Shown piece by piece: positions 36,407 through 45,239 of a DNA stretch of 64,000 nucleotides. The notes beneath the pieces were generated by a model. It ran no database searches. It was not told where the DNA came from and was given only the letters and a program-made list of their open reading frames with translations. The position numbers and the translations under genes are program-made. How positions within the stretch are numbered: the first letter of the stretch is position 1; every line of letters begins with the position of its first letter. This stretch comes from MPNP01 sp026710155 (GTDB lineage: Bacteria; Pseudomonadota; Alphaproteobacteria; Rhodobacterales; Rhodobacteraceae): the NCBI GenBank assembly GCA_965200885.1, contig OZ241737.1, forward strand, positions 2,480,001-2,544,000, read 5' to 3'.

Positions 36407-37307
36407 TGTGACCATAACACTGCAATCGGCACCAACATCCCAGTGGCGGGACATCTGGGATCAATTCAAGACCCACAGGGGTGCCTTGTTTGGAGCCATC
36501 TTCTTCCTGTTCATCATGGGTGCCGTATTTCTGGGTCCCTTTGTCTGGACCCTTGATCCACAATACATCGATATTCTATCAAGGGATCAGGGGATGAGTT
36601 TGGCCCATCCCATGGGAACCGATCAATTGGGGCGAGATACCCTGGCCAGAATTCTAGTCGGTGGTCAGACCACTGTTGCAGTCGGTATCACTGCCATGTT
36701 GTTATCCCTGGTGCTTGGAACCCTTGTTGGTGTATTGGCCGGATTTGTGAAATGGCTGGACGGGCCATTGATGAGGCTGACGGACTTGTTCCTTGCCCTG
36801 CCAATCCTTCCCCTACTCCTCGTCATCATCTTACTGTTCAGGGATCGCCTGAGGGTGGTCTTTGGACCAGAAACCGGCATATTCATCCTAATTGTGTTTG
36901 TCATCGGTATTACGAGCTGGATGCAGGCGGCAAGAATTGTCAGGGGGGATGTTCTGACCATCAAGGAACGGGAGTTCGTATTGGCTGCAAAATCAATCGG
37001 CACGCCTTCCAGCAGGATCATTCTCAGGCACATTCTACCAAATGTCCTGTCCCCGATCATGGTTTCAGCCACCATCGGTATTGCCAATGCCATTATCACC
37101 GAATCGGCACTCTCATTCCTTGGATTGGGATTTCCATCGGATTTTCCAACCTGGGGACGATTGTTGTTTGATGCCACCGATTATCTGCAGAGTTTTCCCG
37201 AGAGGGTTCTATGGCCAGGTGTCGCCATATCCTTTACAGTTCTGTCAGTCAACTACCTTGGAGACGGGCTACGTGATGCCCTGGATCCGCGCATTCGAGG
37301 ACGGTGA
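36399..37307 (+). CDS. Peptide-type ABC transporter permease (DppC-like)
   Basis: Second permease of 302 aa starting at MSDVTITLQSAP. It has the family's HPMGTDQLGRDTLARILVGG block near residue 77 and the EAA loop REFVLAAKSIGTPSSRIILRHILPN near 193, with six membrane segments. An in-frame upstream ATG at 36372 would extend it by nine residues inside the preceding gene. It ends 20 bases from the convergent pntB. Confidence 0.95.
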   Translation: MSDVTITLQSAPTSQWRDIWDQFKTHRGALFGAIFFLFIMGAVFLGPFVWTLDPQYIDILSRDQGMSLAHPMGTDQLGRDTLARILVGGQTTVAVGITAMLLSLVLGTLVGVLAGFVKWLDGPLMRLTDLFLALPILPLLLVIILLFRDRLRVVFGPETGIFILIVFVIGITSWMQAARIVRGDVLTIKEREFVLAAKSIGTPSSRIILRHILPNVLSPIMVSATIGIANAIITESALSFLGLGFPSDFPTWGRLLFDATDYLQSFPERVLWPGVAISFTVLSVNYLGDGLRDALDPRIRGR

Positions 37308-37327
37308 ATCTTCAACAAAACCCAGCT

Positions 37328-38785
37328 TCAGGAAATAAGTGTCAACAGCTTGTTGACTGAATCCTTCGCATCTCCAAAAAACATTCGGGTGTTTTCCTTG
37401 AAGAAAAGGGAATTTTCAATACCGGAATAACCGGTTCCCTGACCCCGCTTGGAAACAATCACCTGATTGGCCTTCCAGACTTCAAGAACCGGCATGCCCG
37501 CAATCGGAGAATTGGGATCTTCCTGGGCGGCCGGATTGACTATGTCATTGGATCCAATGATGATGGCCAGGTCTGTACTCGGAAAATCCTCATTTATTTC
37601 GTCCATTTCCAGAACGATGTCATAAGGGACCTTCGCTTCAGCCAATAGAACATTCATGTGCCCGGGCAACCTACCGGCAACGGGATGAATGGCAAATCTC
37701 ACTGTCTTGCCTTGCGCAACAAGTCTTTGGGTCAACTCACTGATTGGCCCTTGGGCTTGGGCAACTGCCATACCATAACCTGGAATAATGATAATGCTGT
37801 CAGCATCGGTGATCAGGGTGGCCACCCCATCTGCATCAATGGCAATCTGCTCTCCCCCCACACTCTGGATTGCTTCACCACTTCCACCAAAACCACCCAA
37901 GATGACGCTGACGAAGTTTCGGTTCATGGCCCGGCACATGATGTAGGAAAGAATGGCTCCCGAGGAACCCACCAAGGCACCGGTTACAATAAGCAAATCA
38001 TTGCTCAGGGTAAAACCTATGGCAGCAGCTGCCCAACCCGAGTAGGAATTGAGCATGGACACAACAACAGGCATATCAGCCCCGCCGATGCCCATGATAA
38101 GCAAGATCCCGATTATACCTGCTAAAATAGATACATAAACGAGGAGATCCACACCCTGATCACCGACAAAGTACAGATAACCAAGAACAATACAGCCAAT
38201 CAACAACAAAATGTTCCAGATGTGACCTCCGGGAAATTTGAAGGGCTTGCTGGTGATTCTGCCGGCAAGTTTCCCGAAGGCTATGACTGATCCGGTAAAG
38301 GTAATCGCTCCGATAAACACACCCAAAAGCACTTCTATTTTCAGGATGCTTAATTCAACGGCATCCTTGGATACGATTTTCTTGGCAAATCCGAATAGTT
38401 CCTGGTTGTTGCCCAGAACATGAACGGACTCCACGACGATTTGGGCATTAATCCCCGTAAAAACCGCTGCCAAGCCCACAAACGAATGCAGGGCGGCAAC
38501 CAATTGGGGCATTCCGGTCATTTCGACCCTTTGGGCCACAATGATTCCGATTACGGAACCAACGAGAAGTGCTGCTCCAATGATCTCGATATTCTGAATA
38601 CCCAGCAAACTATCTTCTGAAACAAAAGCGATGGAGCCGAGGGTGGAGATAACCGCAATGGCCATACCAGCCATACCGTACCAGATTGCCCTTTTGGCTT
38701 TTTCCTGATTGGACAAGCCCCCGAGGGAAAGGATAAACAGAACCGAGGCTGCTATATAAATGGAGGCCAATAATCCTTCAGACAT
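37328..38785 (-). CDS. pntB: NAD(P) transhydrogenase subunit beta
   Basis: Membrane subunit of proton-translocating transhydrogenase (485 aa), which makes NADPH from NADH using the proton gradient. About eight helices in domain II are followed by the NADP(H)-binding domain III, recognised by IIIPGYGMAVAQAQGPISEL near residue 333, FAIHPVAGRLPGHMNVLLAEA near 365, IIGSNDIVNPAAQEDPNSPIAGMPVLEVW and the C-terminal KRGQGTGYSGIENSLFF. It begins 10 bases after pntA on the same strand. Confidence 0.97.
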   Translation of the reverse strand: MSEGLLASIYIAASVLFILSLGGLSNQEKAKRAIWYGMAGMAIAVISTLGSIAFVSEDSLLGIQNIEIIGAALLVGSVIGIIVAQRVEMTGMPQLVAALHSFVGLAAVFTGINAQIVVESVHVLGNNQELFGFAKKIVSKDAVELSILKIEVLLGVFIGAITFTGSVIAFGKLAGRITSKPFKFPGGHIWNILLLIGCIVLGYLYFVGDQGVDLLVYVSILAGIIGILLIMGIGGADMPVVVSMLNSYSGWAAAAIGFTLSNDLLIVTGALVGSSGAILSYIMCRAMNRNFVSVILGGFGGSGEAIQSVGGEQIAIDADGVATLITDADSIIIIPGYGMAVAQAQGPISELTQRLVAQGKTVRFAIHPVAGRLPGHMNVLLAEAKVPYDIVLEMDEINEDFPSTDLAIIIGSNDIVNPAAQEDPNSPIAGMPVLEVWKANQVIVSKRGQGTGYSGIENSLFFKENTRMFFGDAKDSVNKLLTLIS

Positions 38786-38795
38786 ATCTTAATCT

Positions 38796-40373
38796 CTAGC
38801 TCCTTTGAAACATTGCCAACATTCGCCTGGTTACGTAGAACCCACCGACAATGTTTATTGTGGCTATCAGAAGTGAAATCCCCGAAAGAACAAGGATTGT
38901 CGTGTTCAGGGTACCGATCTGAAGTATGGCTCCGATGATTATGATACCGGAGATGGCATTGGTAACGGACATCAAGGGGGTATGTAATGAATGGCTTACG
39001 TTCCAGATAACCTGATAGCCGACAAAGCAGCTCAGGACGAAGACAACAAAATGTTGCATGAAACTCACCGGTGCGACCAAACCCAACAAGGCTGTTACAA
39101 TTCCGCCGGCAATCAGGAAACTGATTTGCCTCTTGGTATCCGCTTTAAATTTGACCAGTTCCTCATGCCTTTTTTCCTCAGGCGTCAATTCCTTGGTGGC
39201 AATTTTGGGTTGAACCGCTATTGCCTGGATTTTTGGCGGAGGTGGTGGATATGTGATTTCACCTCCATGAGCAACGGTTGCCCCGCGGATCACATCATCT
39301 TCCATATTGATGAAGGGCATGCCATTTTTTTCCGGGGTCAGATCGGACAGGAGATGAAAAATATTGGTTGCATAGAGCAGCGATGATTGGGTCGCCATCC
39401 TGGAGGGAAAGTCCGTGTATCCGATGATCGTAACCTTGTTGTCGGCAACTATTTTCTCCCCGGGTTTGGTGAGATCACAATTCCCGCCCTTCTCGGCCGC
39501 CAGATCAACAATTACAGAACCCGGCTTCATGGCTTCGACCATATCGGCAAGCCATAATTTGGGTGCTCCAACTCCCGGTATCAAAGCCGTGGTGATGACT
39601 ATATCAATTTCTGGAGCAACCTTTCGAAACAATTCCAGCTGTTTTTCCCTGAATTCCGGGGAGGAAGGTTTGGCATACCCGCCTGAACCGCTGGCATCCT
39701 CCTCAAAGTCCAGAAACAGGAATTGTGCCCCCATGGATTCGATTTGCTCAGCCACTTCCGGTCGAACATCAAAAGCCTTGACCATGGCTCCAAGTGACGT
39801 GGCTGTTCCAATTGCCGATAGACCGGCGACCCCTGCCCCAATGACCAAAACCTGGGCGGGAGGAACCTTGCCTGCAGCTGTAACCTGTCCTGTGAAAAAT
39901 CTTCCGAAATTGTTTCCTGCTTCAATGACAGACCGATAACCCGCTATATTGGCCATTGAAGAAAGGGCATCCATCTTTTGCGCCCTCGATATCCTTGGCA
40001 CCATATCCATGGCCAACAAGGAAAGCTTTCTGGAGGCACACAGGTCCAGAAGTTCCTGTCTTTCCTGTGGATAAACGAAGGAAATAACGGCCTTGCCTTC
40101 ACCCAAATCCTCAACTTCCCCGGTGCTTGGGGGATTTACCTTGACAATTATTTCCGAAGTATCCCAAAGATCACCTGCAGAAGACAGAACACTTACACCA
40201 GCCTCTTCATATTGAAAATCGTCAAAACCGGCTACTTTGCCTGCACCGGTTTCAATTGCAACATCATAACCAAGTTTTGTTATTCGCTTGGCTGAATCGG
40301 GTGTAATTGCTACACGGGCTTCACGATCGGTGATTTCCTTTACCGTACCAACTCTCACAATTCTATCACTCAC
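38796..40373 (-). CDS. pntA: NAD(P) transhydrogenase subunit alpha (undivided form)
   Basis: NAD(H)-binding subunit, 525 aa. Domain I shows RVAITPDSAKRITKLGYDVAIETGAG at the start and the Rossmann motif VIGAGVAGLSAIGTA near residue 173. After a Pro-rich linker (YPPPPPKIQA) come four membrane helices of domain II. The single-chain form resembles the E. coli enzyme, whereas several alphaproteobacteria split PntA in two. It is transcribed with pntB. Confidence 0.97.
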   Translation of the reverse strand: MSDRIVRVGTVKEITDREARVAITPDSAKRITKLGYDVAIETGAGKVAGFDDFQYEEAGVSVLSSAGDLWDTSEIIVKVNPPSTGEVEDLGEGKAVISFVYPQERQELLDLCASRKLSLLAMDMVPRISRAQKMDALSSMANIAGYRSVIEAGNNFGRFFTGQVTAAGKVPPAQVLVIGAGVAGLSAIGTATSLGAMVKAFDVRPEVAEQIESMGAQFLFLDFEEDASGSGGYAKPSSPEFREKQLELFRKVAPEIDIVITTALIPGVGAPKLWLADMVEAMKPGSVIVDLAAEKGGNCDLTKPGEKIVADNKVTIIGYTDFPSRMATQSSLLYATNIFHLLSDLTPEKNGMPFINMEDDVIRGATVAHGGEITYPPPPPKIQAIAVQPKIATKELTPEEKRHEELVKFKADTKRQISFLIAGGIVTALLGLVAPVSFMQHFVVFVLSCFVGYQVIWNVSHSLHTPLMSVTNAISGIIIIGAILQIGTLNTTILVLSGISLLIATINIVGGFYVTRRMLAMFQRS

Positions 40374-40540
40374 ACCTTAATGATTAATCCAGTATATATA
40401 CTAGGTTTTAACTGATCTATTCAGCTAATCAATTAAATTTCATTCCTTTCGATATTTAAACCAATATTTTTTTGAAAACAACAACCGGATAGTAACTGGG
40501 CTCTCTTGATTGGATTAAGAATCAGTGGAGAAGTATAAAT

Positions 40541-41278
40541 TTAATAACTTATGGCTGTAATTCGGTTTAATTTTTTCAAAATTAATCCGGTTTTCATTTT
40601 TACTTGAATATTATTCCCACCGTGACGTAAATCATGCTTGGAATATTTATCGTGCTTGCCATTGCCACCTTTCTTTTGAATAGAAAAGCACTCGTTTAGC
40701 ATCAGTACCCCTCTTGGTGTAACTTGAACATTTATTGATTGTTCCAGGTAACGAAGCAATTCTTCCATTTGAAAAAATGGAAATGATTGGGAATTATATA
40801 CTTGATTGAATTTCCCATTTACCGAAAATACAAGAGGTGTTTAGACACCTCGGGGGGATACCATTGCACTTCAGGGGAACATGCGTTGGAGGTTTTTTCA
40901 CAAAATGGCCGGAAAACCAACGATGCCTCCACAAGAAAATGGGGAAATTCAATCAAGTATATAATTCCCAAATGATTTTACTATCAGATTTTATCAGAAC
41001 AAAAAGTTCCGGTTCATCATCCCCCAATAGACTGTACTTGATAATCTCATGAATGATTTGACATTCGCACCGTAATGCCCTCTGGTTGTTCTTATGAATA
41101 CATCCGACTTCTCGCCATGCTGACCTTCTAATTCAACAATTTTTATTCGCAATCATCGTTTTGGAACTTGGGGTGTAAAAGAACTTACGATATCTTTGAT
41201 AGTCTGCGGATTTTTTTGCACTTCATCTGCGAAAATTCTTTCATGATTCTTTCCAACATGAGCATTTTTATTTGTCAT
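40541..41278 (-). pseudogene. Type II restriction endonuclease gene, split by a MITE
   Basis: Read on the minus strand from the ATG at 41278, pieces in compatible order give MTNKNAHVGKNHERIFADEV..., an in-frame TGA near 41154, then GQHGEKSDVFIRTTRGHYGANVKSF. A one-base slip leads to EIIKYSLLGDDEPELFVLIKSDSKII. The 181-bp MITE then interrupts it. Beyond the MITE, after one more T-run slip, come EELLRYLEQSINVQVTPRG and GGNNIQVKMKTG. SDV...VKSF resembles a PD-(D/E)xK core. It sits 9 bases downstream of a Dam-type methylase, the usual partner position. Nuclease identity is inferred from context and motif; the inactivation is plain. Confidence 0.65.
40789..40969. mobile_element. 181-bp MITE of the GGGAATTATATA family, copy 1
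   Basis: Inverted ends of about 28 bp start GGGAATTATATACTTGATTG; the internal hairpin is GAGGTGTTTAGACACCTC. The exact 8-bp duplication AAATGATT flanks it at 40781-40788 and 40970-40977. The outer 12 bases equal the ends of the IS1595-type transposon at 1434-4374, so that transposase may move it. A 62-codon frame inside spans the whole element and is not thought to be a gene. The insertion splits the restriction nuclease gene. Confidence 0.95.
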
Positions 41279-41287
41279 TATTTGTTC

Positions 41288-42124
41288 TCAATAGTTCAGG
41301 GCAATAATTTCTCTGCTTTTTGTTTGTGTGAAATACTGTAAAGATCGGTTTAATGTTATGGGATAAACTGTATATTCTTCTGACAATTGAAAAACTTCGG
41401 GATCATTCTGTTCAGAAAATACAATTTGGTTATTTTTTTCCACTTTTCGCAAAAATTTATTGAACTCCTTTAAATTCAGCACACCATTGTAATGGCCATT
41501 GGTATTGTTGAAATATGGGGGGTCTAGGTAGAGCAGTGAATTCTTTTTATTTGTGAATTTCTTGTAATCCAAATTTGTTATTGTCAGGTCTTCAATTAAT
41601 TCACTCAAATTGATTAGATTTTCATAAGAGAGTTTAGGGCAAGAACTCCCTTTTCTTATCGGTGAATTAAATTTGTTTTTCCCATTAAATCTTATCTTTC
41701 CGGAAAATGCGTTTTTTGCCAAATACAGAAAGTTACCTGCACCCTCAATTCCCGTATCCAAATCTAATTCTCTTACACGATAATAATATTCTACAGAAGA
41801 ATTATGGTAATGTTTTTTATATGCTTTCCACAGTCCCTTTGGATTAATTTGAACCTGCCGGATTAGATTTACGACAATTGGATTGTTATCATTATATGTT
41901 ACGTTTTCAGAGCCATACCTATTGCAGGCATAAAATGCAAAGGATCCACCTCCACCAAAAACATCGTAAATTTGGCAATTTATGTCTTCGGGGATAAGTT
42001 TATCAAAAATTTCTTTGAATCCTGCTTTGCAGCCTATGTATGGAATTAATTTTAAAGTATTTCTTGGTTTGTTATTGACGATAAAATCCAATTCCCTTTT
42101 TGCCGGCAATTCCTCCAAATTCAT
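41288..42124 (-). CDS. D12-class (Dam-type) adenine-N6 DNA methyltransferase
   Basis: Methylates adenine in a short target; 278 aa. AdoMet motif YDVFGGGGSFAFYACNRYG lies near residue 48, after LIPYIGCKAGF (motif X), and the catalytic LLYLDPPYFNN (DPPY) near 195. The order and spacing match D12-class enzymes such as Dam and DpnM. An open frame without a start codon continues about 34 codons upstream (ICSTGELPNAKFELKWAEE), possibly the remains of a longer N-terminus. The partner nuclease gene downstream is destroyed, so this is an orphan that may still protect against, or compete with, related systems. Confidence 0.9.
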   Translation of the reverse strand: MNLEELPAKRELDFIVNNKPRNTLKLIPYIGCKAGFKEIFDKLIPEDINCQIYDVFGGGGSFAFYACNRYGSENVTYNDNNPIVVNLIRQVQINPKGLWKAYKKHYHNSSVEYYYRVRELDLDTGIEGAGNFLYLAKNAFSGKIRFNGKNKFNSPIRKGSSCPKLSYENLINLSELIEDLTITNLDYKKFTNKKNSLLYLDPPYFNNTNGHYNGVLNLKEFNKFLRKVEKNNQIVFSEQNDPEVFQLSEEYTVYPITLNRSLQYFTQTKSREIIALNY

Positions 42125-42292
42125 TTTTTCCTCTGCCCATTTTAATTCAAACTTAGCATTTGGTAACTCACCAGTGCTACAGATTAAATTAAAGATATTA
42201 CTTTTTTCCTCTGGAATTGCTCTTTAGATTAATCTGTACATTTATCACCAATTACAAATTGGCATTTTGCAATAAAACGAAGGCAAACAAAA

Positions 42293-43057
42293 ATGAATAC
42301 TGAAATTCCTTCCAAACCGCACGCCCTCATTACCGGTGGGGGAACAGGTATCGGATTGGCAATAGCTAAAGAACTCAAGGCTTCGGGAGCCGAGGTGACA
42401 GTTTGTGGAAGAAATTTCAGCAGGCTTCAGGAAGTATCTGAGGTTCATGGATTTATCCCCCTTCAAATGGATGTGACCAGTGAGAATTCTGTCAAGAAGG
42501 CTACCCAGAAAGCTGAAGAAATTTCAGGCATCATCAATATCCATGTTGCCAATGCCGGTATTGCCGAGGGGATGGAATTTGCTGAAATGGATTTCAGATT
42601 CTGGCGAAAAACAATGTCCACTAATCTAGATGGTGCCTACCTCTCTATCAAGTATTCCCTTGCATCGATTGCCAAGGGTAATTGGGGTAGAATCATTGCC
42701 ATATCCTCCGTGGCCGGTTTGCGGGGTTTGAAGGGGGCATCTGCTTATACGGCTTCGAAGCATGCCTTGATAGGTTTGGTGAGAGGAATCTCGGAAGAAT
42801 ATCTCTACTCTGGCATCACTGCCAATGCTATTTGTCCTGGTTATGTGGAAACTCCTCTGGTTGATCGTAATGTGGAAAAGATGGCAGAAAATTTTGATAT
42901 CAGTCCCGAGGAAGCTCGACAAAAACTCAGCAGATTGAACAGGAACAAAAAAATGCTTCAACCTGAAGAGGTTGCCAAAACTGTAATGTGGCTATGCTCT
43001 GAAGGTTCTGACAACATCAGCGGACAAGCAATCCCAATAGCAGGTGGTCAGGTTTAG
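42293..43057 (+). CDS. SDR-family NAD(P)-dependent oxidoreductase
   Basis: Short-chain dehydrogenase of 254 aa. The cofactor motif GGGTGIGLAIA is at residues 16-26, the structural NAG in VANAGIAEGM near 90, catalytic Ser in AISSVAG near 141 and the YTASKHALIG Tyr/Lys pair near 156-160. The C-terminal GQAIPIAGGQV is typical. The substrate is not evident. It is divergent from the methylase and overlaps a small frame at its 3' end. Confidence 0.93.
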   Translation: MNTEIPSKPHALITGGGTGIGLAIAKELKASGAEVTVCGRNFSRLQEVSEVHGFIPLQMDVTSENSVKKATQKAEEISGIINIHVANAGIAEGMEFAEMDFRFWRKTMSTNLDGAYLSIKYSLASIAKGNWGRIIAISSVAGLRGLKGASAYTASKHALIGLVRGISEEYLYSGITANAICPGYVETPLVDRNVEKMAENFDISPEEARQKLSRLNRNKKMLQPEEVAKTVMWLCSEGSDNISGQAIPIAGGQV

Positions 43058-43278
43058 TGAGCAAGAATTTATATTGCTCGCAGAGAAACTTAAATTATCC
43101 ATTTATTGAAACCTATCCAAATCTGCCTAATGAGGTTCTAGTAGAAGAATTGACAGATGACCTTACCCACTATTTGGGACGAAGAACCCTTCTTCAACAT
43201 GGGATTCATTGTCATATAAATATGGTTGGTGTATGCCAGAAATACATGCAGAAACTTAAACTTGATCGGCATTATTAA
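43057..43278 (+). CDS. Hypothetical 73-aa protein
   Basis: GTG start shares one base with the SDR stop codon (TAGTG). The product has no membrane segment, three Cys and a helical middle (PNEVLVEELTDDLTHYLGRR). I recognise no family. The coupled start supports translation, but the short length leaves doubt. Confidence 0.35.
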   Translation: MSKNLYCSQRNLNYPFIETYPNLPNEVLVEELTDDLTHYLGRRTLLQHGIHCHINMVGVCQKYMQKLKLDRHY

Positions 43279-43359
43279 CTCTTACCGGCTATCAACCTAT
43301 TGTTTACCATAGTTGTTTTTTCGTAATATAGATCAACCAATTTATTGTAATAGCAACTT

Positions 43360-44349
43360 ATGAATAAAAACAATTATAAATCCACCAATCCTGAACAAAA
43401 ACTGGAAGAAGATTTTGTCAGAAAACTTCAGAAGGATCTCAAATATATCTACCGAGACGATATCCGTAACCGGGAAGTTTTGGAAAGGAACTTCAGGAAA
43501 AAATTTCAAGAGCTTAATCGGGTTACACTGACCGATGGCGAGTTCAGGCGACTCCTTGAGGCTATTACTACACGGGATGTATTCAAAGCCGCTAAGGCAC
43601 TCAGAAACCATGAAACATTCATCCGCGATGACGGTACACCACTAAACTATAACCTTGTAAACACCAAGGACTGGTGTAAGAATACTTATGAAGTCGTTAA
43701 TCAGTTTAGGATCAATACTGATTACAGCCAGCATCGCTATGATATCATTATCCTGCTAAATGGTGTCCCGGTTGTCCAAATTGAACTCAAGAGGCCCGGT
43801 ATAAGTTCCAGTCGGGCGATGGAACAAATAGTAAACTACAAGAACGACCCTGGCAATGGTTATACCCGGACACTACTTTGCTTTATCCAGCTTTTTATCG
43901 TCAGCAATCGAACTAATACTTGGTACTTTCCCAACAATAACTCAAAGCATTTCCCCTTGAATTCTAACGAGAGACACCTCCCGACCTATTGGTTTGCAGA
44001 CCGTGAAAACAAAAAGATAACACACCTCGATGATTTTGCCGTCCAGTTTTTGGCCAAGTGTAGTTTGGGAGAAATGATCAACAAATATATGGTTCTGGTC
44101 GCAAACGAGGAAAAATTATTGATAATGTGCCCCTACCAGATATATGCAGTAAAAGCTATAATTGATTGCATTAACCAATACAGCGGGAACGGATATATCT
44201 GGCATACAACTGGTTCCGGCAAAACCCTAACTTCCTTCAAGGCTGCTATACTGCTCAAAAACAACCCTAATATCTATAAATGTCTATTCGTAGTCGATCG
44301 TAAGGATCTTGACCGCCAGACACGCGAGGAATTCAACAAATTCCAGGAG
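43360..44349 (+). pseudogene. hsdR: Type I restriction HsdR, N-terminal third, fused to a transposase
   Basis: Codes for about 330 residues of the restriction/translocase subunit. The nuclease domain has YDIIILLNGVPVVQIELKRPG (Asp ... ExK) near residue 135, and the helicase begins with YIWHTTGSGKTLTSF (motif I) near 282, then VVDRKDLDRQTREEFNKFQE. Normal HsdR proteins run to about 1,000 residues; here the sequence changes after FNKFQE to IS1595 transposase without a stop. The motor domains are lost, so restriction by this subunit is not possible. A leftover hsdM tail lies at 47681-47854, on the other side of the insertion. Confidence 0.88.
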
Positions 44350-45234
44350 AAGTGGATCGAATCAAAAAGATGGCCAAACGGACCCCACTGCCCTCATTGC
44401 GGTTCGTATAATGTTCAGTTGGATATCAATCACAATACCATGACACACAGGTGCAGGGATTGTGAAAAGAAGCCGATGTTCACCGTAAAGGTTGGAACCA
44501 TCATGGAAGGTTCAAAACTGAAATACAGGGTTTGGGCAATCGGCTTGTATCTCTACACAACCAACATAAAGGGCATCAGTTCCATGAAATTGCACAGGGA
44601 GTTGGGAATCACCCAGAAAAGTGCTTGGCACTTGTTGCACCGACTCCGAAAGGCAGCTGAAAAGAACATCCCTATCTTTGGCGGTGAGGTTGAGGTTGAT
44701 GAGACATTCATTGGCGGTAAGCGTAAGAACATGCCAAACTCAAAACGCAGGGAATTGACTGGTCGTGGTGGAGTAGGGAAAGCGGTTGTTGCCGGAATGA
44801 AGAATCGGGATACCAACCAGATAACCGCCAAGGTTGTTCAAAAGACCGATGCCAAGACGCTTCAAGGATTTGTAGAAGACAACACAGAAGAAGAAACCAT
44901 AGTGTATACCGATGAGGCAAAAGCCTATGATGGTATTGACCGGCCTCACAAAACTGTTTGCCATAGTGTAGGGGAATATGTTAGAGAACAGGCACACACC
45001 AATGGGATCGAGAGTTTTTGGGCATTGATGAAGCGTGGCTATTCCGGTACCTATCACAAGATGAGTCCGAAGCATCTTTCCCGATATGTCAATGAGTTTG
45101 GCGAGAGGCACAACAACCGACCGCTGGACACGATAGAGCAAATGGAGGAAATCGTGAAAGCAATGCCGGGAAAGAGGTTGACCTATCAGAACTTGATAGC
45201 CGACAATGGACTTGATTCGGGGGCAAGAAGCTGA
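44350..45234 (+). CDS. IS1595-family transposase lacking its start, fused in frame to HsdR
   Basis: About 294 codons continuing directly from the hsdR frame. The zinc ribbon CPHCGSYNVQ...HRCRDC, VDETFIGGKRKN, VYTDEAKAYDG and HTNGIESFWALMKRGYSGTYHKM carry the complete DDE-type catalytic set. About 30 N-terminal residues (the region before KWIESKRWPNG) and the left terminal repeat are missing. It can only be made as an HsdR-transposase fusion unless an internal start is used. The next gene begins five bases after its stop codon, so the cargo may depend on this transcript. It is related to, but clearly different from, the transposase at 2928-3896. Confidence 0.9.
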   Translation, partial: KWIESKRWPNGPHCPHCGSYNVQLDINHNTMTHRCRDCEKKPMFTVKVGTIMEGSKLKYRVWAIGLYLYTTNIKGISSMKLHRELGITQKSAWHLLHRLRKAAEKNIPIFGGEVEVDETFIGGKRKNMPNSKRRELTGRGGVGKAVVAGMKNRDTNQITAKVVQKTDAKTLQGFVEDNTEEETIVYTDEAKAYDGIDRPHKTVCHSVGEYVREQAHTNGIESFWALMKRGYSGTYHKMSPKHLSRYVNEFGERHNNRPLDTIEQMEEIVKAMPGKRLTYQNLIADNGLDSGARS

Positions 45235-45239
45235 ATCAA

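Noticed and set aside
40787..40975. Protein-coding frame spanning the MITE (and its counterpart at 59847-60110)
   Set aside because: The frames are created by the inverted ends and internal repeat of the element, lack ribosome sites and follow the DNA repeat, not protein conservation.
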